The translations under genes and the position numbers were made by a program. The notes below the pieces were generated by a model, which saw only the letters and a list, made by a program, of their open reading frames with translations, did no database searches and was not told the DNA's origin. This document shows positions 8,954-17,490 of a DNA stretch of 64,000 nt, piece after piece (the first letter of the stretch is position 1; each line of letters opens with the position of its first letter). Origin of the DNA: JAJTGZ01 sp964403525 (GTDB lineage: Bacteria; Planctomycetota; Phycisphaerae; Phycisphaerales; UBA1924); the NCBI GenBank assembly GCA_964403525.1, contig CAYOGE010000003.1, positions 124,001-188,000 on the forward strand, given 5' to 3'.

Positions 8954-9691
8954 ATGACGAAAAGCCGCGCCGTTCGCAAACACCCAGAGACTGCGCCCAA
9001 GACTACCCCCGTCCGCCGGTCATTTCGCGAGAGCGACCGCCCGGCAAGGGTGCTGGTGACCGCAGGGCCGACCCAGGAACCGATCGACGATGTCCGGTTC
9101 ATCGGCAACCGCTCTTCCGGCGCGATGGGGATCGCGCTGGCGGACGAGGCCGCCGCCCGTGGAACGCACTGCACGCTGCTGCTTGGTCCGACGTCACTGA
9201 CGCCCACCCATTCGTCGGTTCGCGTGCTTCGGTTCCGAACAACCGCTCAACTGCAGGCGCTCCTGCATCGGGAGTTCCCCCACTGTGACATCCTGGTCAT
9301 GGCCGCGGCCGTCGCAGATTACCGGCCCATCGCTCGATCGAAGGGAAAGCTCCCGCGGCGCGGGCGCTCCCTGGTGCTTCGTCTTGAACCGACGCCCGAC
9401 TTGCTCGCCGGCCTGAAGCCGATACGCAGGGATGGGCAGCTCTTGGTGGGATTTGCGCTTGAGCCGGAGCGGACGATGCTTTCCCGTGCCGCGGCGAAGC
9501 TTGCACGCAAGGGGCTAGACCTGATCGTGGCAAACCCGCTTGAAACGATGGAATCGCCCCGCATTCGGGCGACGGTGCTTTCTGCATCTGGAACTGTGCT
9601 TCGCCAGCGGAGCCCAGTGTCCAAGCGCATCTTCGCACGGAAACTGGTTGGAATGCTGCTGCGTTCCCCTCGCGCCGCTACGCTCTCCTGA
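8954..9691 (+). CDS. coaB: Stand-alone phosphopantothenate-cysteine ligase (CoaB domain)
   Basis: A 245-residue protein matching the C-terminal half of bifunctional CoaBC. It has the opening V-L-V-T-A-G-P-T-Q-E-P-I-D-D-V-R-F-I, the nucleotide-binding N-R-S-S-G-A-M-G, A-A-A-V-A-D-Y-R and a near-C-terminal V-A-N-P-L motif. CoaB joins cysteine to 4'-phosphopantothenate in coenzyme A synthesis. The flavin-dependent decarboxylase half (CoaC) is absent here, so it must be encoded elsewhere. An N-terminal extension of about 35 basic residues precedes the domain. The ATG at 8954 has GAGG 5 nt upstream. The stop overlaps the next start (ATGA), so the RluA-methyltransferase fusion is probably cotranslated. 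Confidence 0.88.
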   Translation: MTKSRAVRKHPETAPKTTPVRRSFRESDRPARVLVTAGPTQEPIDDVRFIGNRSSGAMGIALADEAAARGTHCTLLLGPTSLTPTHSSVRVLRFRTTAQLQALLHREFPHCDILVMAAAVADYRPIARSKGKLPRRGRSLVLRLEPTPDLLAGLKPIRRDGQLLVGFALEPERTMLSRAAAKLARKGLDLIVANPLETMESPRIRATVLSASGTVLRQRSPVSKRIFARKLVGMLLRSPRAATLS

Positions 9692-11493
9692 TGGCCCCTA
9701 CTCCACGCCCGCACAAAGGCCGCAAATCTAACGGTGACCGTTCCGGGCCCAACGGAGGCGGTTACAAGGGGGGGCGCCCTTCTGACGACCGGCCTCGCGG
9801 CGGCAGACCGGCTGGCCCGTCAGCCCGCAGGCCACCAGCGGGAGGAAAGCGGGCGGGTCCGCCGCCCTCGCGAAGGGAAGAGCAAGGACCTGTCGGCCCG
9901 CTCGGACCGGGCGTGCGAATCATCCATGAAGATGATGACCTGATCGTCGTCGACAAGCCCCCGCATATGCTGACGGTGGACGTTGCCGAGGAGGGGCGGG
10001 ACAACCTTGCGTACCGATTGAAGAAGTACCTCACCGCGCACGCGCCCAGGCTGTCACGCTCGCGCCAGCGCGATCTTGAGGCGGCGGGGAAGTCGTCGAC
10101 CCTTCCCGGCCCGCTCCCGGGGATCATTCATAGGTTGGACAAAGAGGCTTCGGGCCTCTTGGTCTTCAGCAAGAGCCGGCGCGGCTTCGGGTGGCTCAAG
10201 GATGACTTCAAGAACAAGCGTGTGCACCGGATGTACGTCGCGGTGGTTGAGGGGGTGATGGGGCAGCCCGGTGATGCGGGCACGATTCAGACGTTTATCC
10301 GCGAGGGGGACGACGGGCGGGTGATTGTTGAGCCGATCGACGCGTTCTCGGGCAAGATCGCCGGTCCCGACGGGAGCGGGGCGGATGCGGCACGGCTTGC
10401 CGTCACCCACTTTCGCATCGCGAGCGTGGGGCAGGGGCGGACGCTTGTGCAGCTTCGCCTTGCAACCGGACGCAAGAACCAGCTTCGCGCACACCTTGCG
10501 TACAAGGGATTCCCGATTATCGGCGACGACCGCTTCGGCGCGCGGACGGACCCGATCAAGCGCGTGGCGTTGCACGCGACAGAGATGGGCTTTACGCACG
10601 CTGGCAGCGGCCAGGCTGTGCGCTTCAACAGCCCGGCGCCGCCCTCGTTCTACACGGCGGTCGGCGCAGCGATCCCCGCCCCTGTCGAGGTCGCGCACGC
10701 GCAGCGACTGCGGCCGGTCACGGTGCGTGCCGACCGAGATACATCCTGGAACAACGTTGCCAAGTGGTACGACAACCTCCAGGAGAGCGGCGGGAGCGAT
10801 CACTACCAGAACGTGATCATCCCGGGCACGATGCGCATGGTCGGACCGCACGAAGGGATGCGGATTCTCGACGTCGCCTGCGGGCAGGGTGTGGTGAGCC
10901 GCTCGATGAGCCTGCTCGGGGCCGCCGTCACCGGCGTTGATGCAGCGCCAGACCTGGTTGCCGCGGCGGGTTCGCGTGGTGGCGGCACGTTCGTCGTGGG
11001 GGATGCCCGCAAGCTTGGAGAGGCCGGGCTTTCTCCCGGCTTCGATGCGGCGACGTGCGTCATGGCCCTTGGGAACATCGAGCCGATCGACCCGGTCTTT
11101 GAAGGCGTTGCATCCTTGCTGAAGGAGGGTGGAGCGTTTGTGTTTGTCATCTCGCACCCTTCTTTCCGAGCACCGGGCCAGACCTCGTGGGGGTGGGACG
11201 AGTCTGGGGCTCAGGTTCGCCAGTTCCGGCGTGTGGACGGCTACCTCTCACCCGGACAGCGGCGGATCTCGATGCACCCGGGCGATGCTCCGGACGTGGT
11301 CACGTGGACGTTCCACCGACCGCTGCAGGCGTATGTCAAGGCGTTGGCCGCCGCGGGTTTCCTGATCGAGGCGATCGAAGAGTGGACCGGTCAGCGCGTC
11401 AGCCAGCCGGGGCCCAAAGCCGCGGAGGAGAATCGCGCAAGGCAGGAGATCCCGCTCTTTCTCGCGGTGCGGGCGGTCAAGCGGAACGCCTGA
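9691..11493 (+). CDS. RluA-family pseudouridine synthase fused to class I SAM-dependent methyltransferase
   Basis: A 600-residue two-domain protein. Residues 1-72 are a Gly/Pro/Arg-rich, probably disordered, RNA-binding-like tail. Residues about 74-330 form an RluA-type pseudouridine synthase with catalytic motif H-R-L-D-K-E-A-S-G-L (Asp150) and the downstream R-K-N-Q-L-R-A-H-L motif. Residues about 350-600 form a Rossmann methyltransferase with motif I L-D-V-A-C-G-Q-G at 393-400, acidic V-T-G-V-D at the end of strand 2, and V-G-D-A near the motif III position. The reading frame is continuous, so this is a true fusion, presumably isomerising and methylating RNA. The substrate cannot be read from sequence. 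It starts within the coaB stop codon and ends before a strong terminator. Confidence 0.9.
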   Translation: MAPTPRPHKGRKSNGDRSGPNGGGYKGGRPSDDRPRGGRPAGPSARRPPAGGKRAGPPPSRREEQGPVGPLGPGVRIIHEDDDLIVVDKPPHMLTVDVAEEGRDNLAYRLKKYLTAHAPRLSRSRQRDLEAAGKSSTLPGPLPGIIHRLDKEASGLLVFSKSRRGFGWLKDDFKNKRVHRMYVAVVEGVMGQPGDAGTIQTFIREGDDGRVIVEPIDAFSGKIAGPDGSGADAARLAVTHFRIASVGQGRTLVQLRLATGRKNQLRAHLAYKGFPIIGDDRFGARTDPIKRVALHATEMGFTHAGSGQAVRFNSPAPPSFYTAVGAAIPAPVEVAHAQRLRPVTVRADRDTSWNNVAKWYDNLQESGGSDHYQNVIIPGTMRMVGPHEGMRILDVACGQGVVSRSMSLLGAAVTGVDAAPDLVAAAGSRGGGTFVVGDARKLGEAGLSPGFDAATCVMALGNIEPIDPVFEGVASLLKEGGAFVFVISHPSFRAPGQTSWGWDESGAQVRQFRRVDGYLSPGQRRISMHPGDAPDVVTWTFHRPLQAYVKALAAAGFLIEAIEEWTGQRVSQPGPKAAEENRARQEIPLFLAVRAVKRNA

Positions 11494-11522
11494 ATTTCGA
11501 GGGCAGTGCTGACGGTAATGAA

Positions 11523-11547
11523 AAGCCCCGGCGTTGCGCCGGGGCTT
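11523..11547. terminator. Bidirectional intrinsic terminator
   Basis: A perfect 11-bp stem (11523-11533 with 11537-11547, AAGCCCCGGCG) with a 3-nt loop lies between two convergent genes. The flanks are A-rich on one side and T-containing on the other, so it can serve the fusion gene on plus and the cytochrome gene on minus. Confidence 0.85.
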
Positions 11548-11581
11548 CTGTGTGTTGGCACCTATGAGGGTCGTTCACCGC

Positions 11582-13585
11582 TTACGGGCAGGCGGCGAAG
11601 TAGGCGTCGATGTACGCGATGAAGTCGTTGTTGTTGAGCTGGCCGTCGGGCCCGGCGATTCCGCCCTGGCTGCCGAAGTCGGCCAGCGGGCTCTGGGTGA
11701 AGAAGAGGTCGATAAAGACGATGAAGTCGTTGTTGTTGAGCAAGCCGTCGGCACCGAGCAGGCCGCCTTGCTGACCAAGGTCGGGCTTGCAGGCCCGCGC
11801 GAGCGTTGCCGCGGTGTCCATCAGGGTCGGTGTGCTGCGTCCCCACTTCACCCATTGCTCGTGAACGAGGTCGCCCAGCGTCGTCGCGCTGCTATTGGCC
11901 GGCGGCTGAACCAGGTCGTGCGGCTGGATCGCAGCGTTGGCGTTGTCGCGAAGGAACTCGATGTACTCCTTCGTCGAGGTCTGGTGGTAAACGTTGACTT
12001 GCGTGCTCGCGGTGCCGGGAGGGATCACGTAGTAGGTGTCGTCCCAGTACTGGCCGTCGGCGTAGGTCGCGGCGACGGGTGCGGCCTGCACGGCGGCGAA
12101 GGCCGCGTTGGAGAATCCGCGCGGCGGGATCCGGTTGTCCTTGAGGATGACGTTGTTCAGGGCGAAGTGGAAGCCCTCGCCGGTGGGGAGACCGCTGAGG
12201 AGCGCCGCCGCGGTGTCGAGCCCCTGCTTCTGCTCGTAGACCTTGGTGTCGCTGGTCGAGAGCGTGCCGGTTGCGCTGTCGTAGGCACCGCGTTCGGCGA
12301 TGAGGTTGTTTGATGAGTCAAAGAACTTGACGTTGACCCAGACGCGGCGCCCCTCGCTGTAGCCGGAGGGGAGCTTGTGCCCGCTCTCGTTGATGACGCG
12401 CACGCGGAGGTTGTCGCCGATCACCTTCAGTTCCGTGTCGCTCGCACGCTGCAGCATCGTCACGGCGCGACCGATGGCGGCGTTGAGCATCGCCGGGTCT
12501 TCCAGGCGCGACTCGACGGGCGGGAAGAGGTCGTTGATCGACTTGAGCACCCAGGTGTTTGCGCCGGCGAAGTTGTGCTGAGGCACGTTCGGCCTCACCG
12601 GTGAGCCAAGGAACGGAGCGCAGCCGGTGCCCTCGATGATGGGCATGTGGCAGTCCTGGCACGACGAGTAGGCCGTCACGCCGCTGCCGCCGAAGCGCCC
12701 CACAAAGCCGCCAGAGCCGTCGGGGATTGTCTGGGTGACCGATCCGCTGGCGAAGGCGCTCTCCGCCCATTCGCTGTAGAGGCGCTCAACCGGGTACATG
12801 TCGAACTTGTTGCCGGTTGGGTGCTTGCTATCGAGCGAGCCGAGGGTGTAGGTGACCTGCCCACCGCCGCTGACGGTCCTGGTGTAGGCGGGGTTGCTCA
12901 CGTCGTGGCACGCTGCGCACACCTCGCTTGTGGTGTGGAAGTTCGACTGGCGGAACTCGTGGAAGAAGAACTGGCCAAGGTCGAACGGCCCGCGGCGGCG
13001 GTCGAGGTTGTCGATCACCAGGTGCCCGTTGGCGAGCGGGCCGCCCTGGCCGCTCTGGGGCGGGCGGTCAAACCCGAGGGCCGCGAGAACATCCTGATCA
13101 ACGCTCGGGCTGATGCCGGGCTTGTAATCGGGGTCGACGGAGCGGTGGCAGATCGAGCACGACACGCCCTCGTAGTCGAGCGGGTCAAGGCTTGAGCCGT
13201 CTGTCGCGGTGGCGCGCCCCTGGAACCAGCCCATCGGCGCGTGGCAGCGGAGGCAGAACTCGCCTGCGTTGCCGATGTCCTTGTTCGCGACCTGGAACGC
13301 GGCGTGGAAGATGGGGTCGCGGTAGGCCTGGGCCATCATCGTGTAGCGCCAGCGCTCGTACGGTGACTGCGACTCGGTGTAGTCACCGTGGCACGCGGCG
13401 CAGACGTCCGCCTCGCGGAGGAACTCAAAGTTGATCTCGTCGGGCGTGGTCGGCTGAGAGCCAAAGAAATAGAGGTCCTTGCGGGTGGTGGCCACGCGCG
13501 GGTCGGCGAGCGCGCTGCCCGTCACGCCGGCGAGAGCCAGAAGACAAACCGCCCACCTGATCTCGCTCACCGTTCCGTGCCGCAT
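11582..13585 (-). CDS. Secreted five-heme cytochrome c with C-terminal dockerin-like anchor
   Basis: A 667-residue exported protein with a signal peptide (AVCLLALAGVTGSALA). It has five C-x-x-C-H heme c sites: C62-H66, C111-H115, C143-H147, C223-H227 and C309-H313. The layout recalls cytochrome c554-like multiheme proteins. The middle part (about 380-600) has no motif I recognise. The last ~62 residues carry two N-N-N-D-F repeats (L-N-N-N-D-F-I-V-F-I-D and L-N-N-N-D-F-I-A-Y-I-D) ending F-A-A-C-P, the same tail found on the proteins at 52062-54893 and 58966-61269. The start at 13585 has GGAGG. I infer an envelope- or surface-associated electron carrier; partners are not in the window. Confidence 0.85.
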   Translation of the reverse strand: MRHGTVSEIRWAVCLLALAGVTGSALADPRVATTRKDLYFFGSQPTTPDEINFEFLREADVCAACHGDYTESQSPYERWRYTMMAQAYRDPIFHAAFQVANKDIGNAGEFCLRCHAPMGWFQGRATATDGSSLDPLDYEGVSCSICHRSVDPDYKPGISPSVDQDVLAALGFDRPPQSGQGGPLANGHLVIDNLDRRRGPFDLGQFFFHEFRQSNFHTTSEVCAACHDVSNPAYTRTVSGGGQVTYTLGSLDSKHPTGNKFDMYPVERLYSEWAESAFASGSVTQTIPDGSGGFVGRFGGSGVTAYSSCQDCHMPIIEGTGCAPFLGSPVRPNVPQHNFAGANTWVLKSINDLFPPVESRLEDPAMLNAAIGRAVTMLQRASDTELKVIGDNLRVRVINESGHKLPSGYSEGRRVWVNVKFFDSSNNLIAERGAYDSATGTLSTSDTKVYEQKQGLDTAAALLSGLPTGEGFHFALNNVILKDNRIPPRGFSNAAFAAVQAAPVAATYADGQYWDDTYYVIPPGTASTQVNVYHQTSTKEYIEFLRDNANAAIQPHDLVQPPANSSATTLGDLVHEQWVKWGRSTPTLMDTAATLARACKPDLGQQGGLLGADGLLNNNDFIVFIDLFFTQSPLADFGSQGGIAGPDGQLNNNDFIAYIDAYFAACP

Positions 13586-13817
13586 GCGAATACCTCCGAG
13601 TTGCCCGCTCTACCGCACCGGTGAATGACGGTGCCGCAGCGGGCCCTTCCGGTCAAAAGAGACCGTCCGCCGAACGGCGGTACGCACTCTTCTATTCGTA
13701 CAGATACCGCCCGGGTTCCAGTCAGCAGGGACCGAGCACCGCGAAAGGGGGCGGATTAGGGTAGAACACTGCCCGAATCGACTCAGACGGCGGAGAAAAC
13801 GTACGGATCGTGGAGCG

Positions 13818-14771
13818 TTACGGGACCAGCATCTCGACGGGGCCCGGGTCGGGCAAAAGCCCGATGTCTGCTCCGCGTCGCAGCAGGAGCTGAACGGCTT
13901 CGATCCCTTCGCTCCCGGCGTCGACTGTCCAGCGGTTGACGTACATGTCGATGTAGCGTTCGAGCGCGGCGCTGGTCTTCAGTGGGCTGAACGTCATCGA
14001 GTAGGCGAGCGACTCGTCGCGGTTGGCGAGCGCGTGGTCGATGCTCTCCTTCAACGAACCGACCACACGCTTGAGTGTGCCGGGGCCGAAGCGGCCCTCA
14101 AGACGGCGGTTGACGGCGTTCGCACCCAGCGGGAGCGGGAGGCCCGTCTGCTCCTTCCACCAGGCGCCCATGTCGGCCACAAGCGAGAGGCCGCGGTCAC
14201 CAAAGAGCAGCTGACCCTCGTGGATGACGAGCCCCGCGTCTACGCGGCCGCTGTGCACCTGATCGATGATCCTGTCGAAGGGCAGTTCCACCGGCACAAA
14301 GCCGTCCCGCCCGAGCAGCACGCTGAGCACAAGAAAGGCGGTCGTGTGCCTGCCGGGCACCGCGATGCGCCACCGTCGACGCCGGACTTCGGCGAGCGTG
14401 ATTCCGGCCTGCGCCGCGGGAGCGACCAGCTTCGGCCCATAGCCGTCGCCGAACGACGAGCCGCAAGAGGTGATCACGTAGGACGCGGCGCAGTGCGCAT
14501 AGGCGGCGTACGAGATCGCGGTGATGTCGAGGTCGGAGGTGGTTACTGCTCGCAGGTTCAGTTGTTGGATGTCGGCGGGCAGCGAGCGGTAGACGAACGG
14601 GCCCGTGTCGATCGCCGGGGGTTCGATCAGGCGCTGAGGGTCTGCGGCGTCGACCTTGCCGGTGAGGGGCCACCACATGAACACATCGTCCGCGTCGGCG
14701 GAGTGAGCGAGCGTGAGGCCCGGCTTTGGTCGCGCGGTCCGCCCGGGGGATGGAGTGGTCGCGTCGCTCAC
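13818..14771 (-). CDS. mqnD: 1,4-dihydroxy-6-naphthoate synthase-like protein (MqnD)
   Basis: A 317-residue protein of the MqnA/MqnD periplasmic-binding-protein fold. It opens L-T-L-A-H-S-A-D-A-D-D-V-F-M-W-W-P, where the family has its S-P-C-P-N-D-T-F-type motif, and carries the V-I-H-E-G-Q-L motif typical of MqnD. The enzyme makes 1,4-dihydroxy-6-naphthoate in the futalosine route to menaquinone. The GTG start at 14771 overlaps the purF stop (GTGA), so the two are cotranscribed and probably coupled. There is no functional link between purine synthesis and menaquinone that I know of beyond the purine-derived origin of futalosine. Other mqn genes are not in the window. MqnA is the alternative assignment. 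Confidence 0.78.
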   Translation of the reverse strand: MSDATTPSPGRTARPKPGLTLAHSADADDVFMWWPLTGKVDAADPQRLIEPPAIDTGPFVYRSLPADIQQLNLRAVTTSDLDITAISYAAYAHCAASYVITSCGSSFGDGYGPKLVAPAAQAGITLAEVRRRRWRIAVPGRHTTAFLVLSVLLGRDGFVPVELPFDRIIDQVHSGRVDAGLVIHEGQLLFGDRGLSLVADMGAWWKEQTGLPLPLGANAVNRRLEGRFGPGTLKRVVGSLKESIDHALANRDESLAYSMTFSPLKTSAALERYIDMYVNRWTVDAGSEGIEAVQLLLRRGADIGLLPDPGPVEMLVP

Positions 14772-16258
14772 GTGAACATCTTCAGCTGGCGTGTGCCGAC
14801 CTCGTCGGTCGTCGGGTGCTCGACGTCGATGCGGTAGTTGCCGTCAAAGCAGGCGGCGCAGTAGTGGCGCGAGGGCATGTGCACGCACGAGAGCATCCCC
14901 TCCTGCGACAGGTAGGCCAGCGAGTCGACCCCGAGGAACTGGCGGATCTGCTCGACGCTTTTGCCTGCGGCGATGAGCTGATCGCGTGTCGCGAAGTCCA
15001 CGCCGAAGAAGCACGGATGCCGGATCGGTGGGCAGCTGATCCGCAGGTGGATCTCCTTCGCACCCGCCGCGCGGATCTGATCGACCTTCGCCTTTGTTGT
15101 CGTGCCGCGGACGATCGAGTCGTCGACGATGATCAGCCGCTTGCCCTTGACGATCTCACCGATCACGTTGAGCTTGAGGCGCACGGCGCTGAGGCGTTGC
15201 TGCTGCGTCGGCTTGATGAACGTGCGCCCGACGTAGCGGTTGGGGACGATCCCTTCGCGGTAGGGGATGCCGCTGGACCGCGCGTAGCCGAGCGCGGCGG
15301 ACCGCCCGGAGTCGGGCATCGGCACGACGCAGTCCGCATCGACCGGGCTCTCCTGCGCGAGCCGCTCGCCCATGGCTTCACGCGTGACTTGAACGTTCTG
15401 TCCGAACACGACCGAACTCGGGCTGGCGAAGTAGACGTGCTCGAACACACACTGGGCAAGGTTCTCTGCCGGCTCTGCGAAACGGCGTGACTCCACCCCG
15501 CGGTCGCTGAGGGTGACGATCTCACCGGGTTCAACCTCGCGGACAAAGACCGCGTTGACGCAGTCGAGGGCCACCGTCTCGCTCGCCACGACCGGTGAGC
15601 CGTCGGGCATCGTGCCGATCACCAGCGGGCGCCACCCCCAGGGGTCGCGGGCGGCTTCGATCCGGTCGGGGAAGAGCATCAACAGGCTGAACGCGCCCTG
15701 CAGGTGGCGGAGTGTTGCGCCGACAGGATCGGCGCTGCCCTGTTGCTCCGGGCTTGCCAGCAGGTGCACGATCACCTCTGTGTCGCTGGTGGTATGGAAC
15801 AGGTGCCCCAACTGCTCGAAGTAGCGTTTGAGCGCATCGGCGTTGACAAGGTTGCCGTTGTGGGCGACCGCTACCTGGCCGCCGACGTATTGCTCCAGGA
15901 GGGGCTGGGAATTGCACGCGGCTGACCCGCCCGCCGTGGAATAGCGGTTGTGCCCGATCGCTCCGCGCGTCGCCCGACGGTTCAGCCGGGCGAGCGTTTC
16001 TTCGTTGAAGACCTCCGCGACAAGCCCCAGGTCTGTATGAGCGACGAGTCTGCTGCCGTCGCTGACGGCGATTCCGGCGGCCTCCTGGCCGCGGTGCTGC
16101 TGCGCATAAAGCCCGTAATAGGTAACCGTTGCGGCCTGCTCGCCCCCCCAGACGCCGAAGACACCGCACTTTTCTTTCTTCTCGCCCATCAAACCGCCCA
16201 GCATTGAGCCGCGCTGTTGAAGCACGGGGAGGGCGATGGACGGGCGACGGCTCGTCAT
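14768..16258 (-). CDS. purF: Amidophosphoribosyltransferase PurF
   Basis: A 496-residue protein catalysing the first committed step of purine synthesis: PRPP plus glutamine to phosphoribosylamine. The N-terminal Ntn glutaminase has its catalytic Cys in K-C-G-V-F-G, residue 31 if translation starts at 16258, so a propeptide of up to 30 residues would be removed; Met19 and Met24 are alternative starts. The PRTase loop L-I-I-V-D-D-S-I-V-R-G-T is intact. Of the four cysteines that bind the Fe-S cluster in the Bacillus-type enzyme, H-P-C-F-F-G and Y-C-A-A-C-F are present. The first site reads S-E-T-V-A-L-D-C, with Val where Cys is expected and a Cys four residues on. It overlaps mqnD downstream. 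Confidence 0.95.
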   Translation of the reverse strand: MTSRRPSIALPVLQQRGSMLGGLMGEKKEKCGVFGVWGGEQAATVTYYGLYAQQHRGQEAAGIAVSDGSRLVAHTDLGLVAEVFNEETLARLNRRATRGAIGHNRYSTAGGSAACNSQPLLEQYVGGQVAVAHNGNLVNADALKRYFEQLGHLFHTTSDTEVIVHLLASPEQQGSADPVGATLRHLQGAFSLLMLFPDRIEAARDPWGWRPLVIGTMPDGSPVVASETVALDCVNAVFVREVEPGEIVTLSDRGVESRRFAEPAENLAQCVFEHVYFASPSSVVFGQNVQVTREAMGERLAQESPVDADCVVPMPDSGRSAALGYARSSGIPYREGIVPNRYVGRTFIKPTQQQRLSAVRLKLNVIGEIVKGKRLIIVDDSIVRGTTTKAKVDQIRAAGAKEIHLRISCPPIRHPCFFGVDFATRDQLIAAGKSVEQIRQFLGVDSLAYLSQEGMLSCVHMPSRHYCAACFDGNYRIDVEHPTTDEVGTRQLKMFT

Positions 16259-16386
16259 GGCTCAGTGTAGCGTGCGCGGGTGGACACGCTCAAGCCAGGT
16301 GCACGGCGGCGCACAGATCGTGCTCGTCTGGCATCTGAACCAGCGCGAATGCGGGCGAGGGCGTGAGAATGGCGGTAGCTCCTGAC

Positions 16387-16417
16387 GGATCCTGCGAAAG
16401 GGGTCGCAACCGGATCC
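16387..16417. other. Hairpin of unknown role
   Basis: GGATCC at 16387-16392 pairs with GGATCC at 16412-16417, and TGCGA at 16393-16397 pairs with TCGCA at 16404-16408, with a 3-nt bulge and a 6-nt loop. There is no T-tract on either side, so it is not a classical terminator. It may be part of the rpsD leader, a transcript from purF side, or chance. Confidence 0.4.
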
Positions 16418-16753
16418 GCGGCAGTCCCTGTGACTTGCGCGAGCACGGGTGCCGGAGCGGGAGGGCCGCGCTGGGTCCGGTGTGGTTGAAACATCAACGT
16501 TCAGTTGCTTGGCGAGGTGCCGGCGATCCGCGTCGGTCGGCACGTTCCGCCTGACCCTCTTGAACGACGGCCTGCAAACGTGCAGTGGCTTGAGCCGAAC
16601 GGGAGCCGATCATGTTGGCGGGCTCGCTTGACCAAGCCGGTCGAGTGTGCTTTCATTGGCCCCACTTTCGGGCAAGCGTTTGCCCGGGTCACCAGGGTCC
16701 AGCCGTAGTCGCGGCGTTGGGATCAGGCCGATCGCTTTTGCGATCACGTTCCG

Positions 16754-16779
16754 GGGCGCCGTGGCTTACCACGGCGTCC
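16754..16779 (+). promoter_or_regulatory. Leader hairpin directly upstream of rpsD
   Basis: An 11-bp stem (16754-16764 with 16769-16779, one G-U pair) closed by a CTTA loop ends 24 nt before the rpsD ATG and about 12 nt before its GGAGG. S4 is known to repress its own operons by binding structured leaders in E. coli and Bacillus, so an autoregulatory element is plausible, but the published pseudoknot architecture is not evident here. Confidence 0.45.
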
Positions 16780-16803
16780 GGCTGGAACGACGGAGGTATC
16801 GAT

Positions 16804-17403
16804 ATGGCTCGTTATACAGGTCCAAAGGTCAAGCTCTCCCGCCGCGTCGGTGTGCCGATCGCCGACAGCCCCAAGCACACATCCAAGCGTGAGTTGATCT
16901 ACCCCGGCATGCACGGCCTGCGCTCACGCCGGCTGCGTGACTACGGCCTCCGCCTGAACGAGAAGCAGAAGGTGCGTTTCCACTACTGCGTGCTCGAGAA
17001 GCAGTTCCGCCGCTACATCAGCATGGCCGAGCACATGAAGGGCAACACCGGCGAGGTGCTGCTGCGTCTGCTCGAGACGCGCCTGGACAACGTCGTCCGG
17101 CGTGCCGGGTGGGTCCGCACGATCTGGGCTGCACGCCAGCTTGTTGCGCACGGTCACGTGCTGCTCAACGGGCGCAAGACCGACCGCCCCTCGGCCGCGA
17201 TCAAGCCGGGTGACGTCATCACGCTCAAGCCGGGCATCCAGAAGCTCGTGCGCGAGAACATGGAGTCCATCGGCGGGCACGAGGTTCCGCAGTGGATTGA
17301 CTCAAACCCGGGCGAGTTGACGCTGAAGATCGTCGCCGTGCCCACCAGCGACCAGATCCCCTTCGACATCAACCCCAACCTGATCGTCGAGTTTTACCGC
17401 TGA
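16804..17403 (+). CDS. rpsD: 30S ribosomal protein S4 (uS4)
   Basis: A 199-residue protein with the S4 N-terminal domain (MARYTGPKVKLSRRVGVPIA) and an S4 RNA-binding domain around residues 90-150 (L-E-T-R-L-D-N-V-V-R-R-A-G, then A-R-Q-L-V-A-H-G-H-V-L-L-N-G). It nucleates assembly of the 30S body by binding 16S rRNA. The ATG at 16804 has GGAGG 7 nt upstream; an open frame extending further upstream lacks homology and is not used. It appears monocistronic here, away from the usual rpsK/rpoA partners, with its own strong terminator after it. Length matches the family. Confidence 0.97.
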   Translation: MARYTGPKVKLSRRVGVPIADSPKHTSKRELIYPGMHGLRSRRLRDYGLRLNEKQKVRFHYCVLEKQFRRYISMAEHMKGNTGEVLLRLLETRLDNVVRRAGWVRTIWAARQLVAHGHVLLNGRKTDRPSAAIKPGDVITLKPGIQKLVRENMESIGGHEVPQWIDSNPGELTLKIVAVPTSDQIPFDINPNLIVEFYR

Positions 17404-17457
17404 TCAACGGCCCGGCGCTCGCATCCGTGCGACGCGCTGGCCGCACAGGATTCACTC

Positions 17458-17490
17458 CCGGCCCGCGCACCCGCGCGGGCCGGTTTGTTT
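17458..17490 (+). terminator. Intrinsic terminator of rpsD
   Basis: An 11-bp perfect GC stem (17458-17468 with 17473-17483) with a 4-nt loop is followed by TTTGTTT. It lies 55 bp after the rpsD stop. Confidence 0.9.

Larger units (their letters stand above)
16259..16803. other. Non-coding region between purF and rpsD with two hairpins
   Basis: These 545 bp between divergent genes show no credible coding sequence. They must hold the purF promoter (minus) and the rpsD promoter and leader (plus). Two structures stand out: a hairpin at 16387-16417 and a hairpin just upstream of the rpsD ribosome site at 16754-16779; both are listed separately. I did not find a convincing -35/-10 pair. Confidence 0.5.

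Noticed and set aside
16612..16803. N-terminal extension of rpsD by 64 codons
   Set aside because: The extension has no homology to S4 and precedes the GGAGG-supported ATG at 16804.
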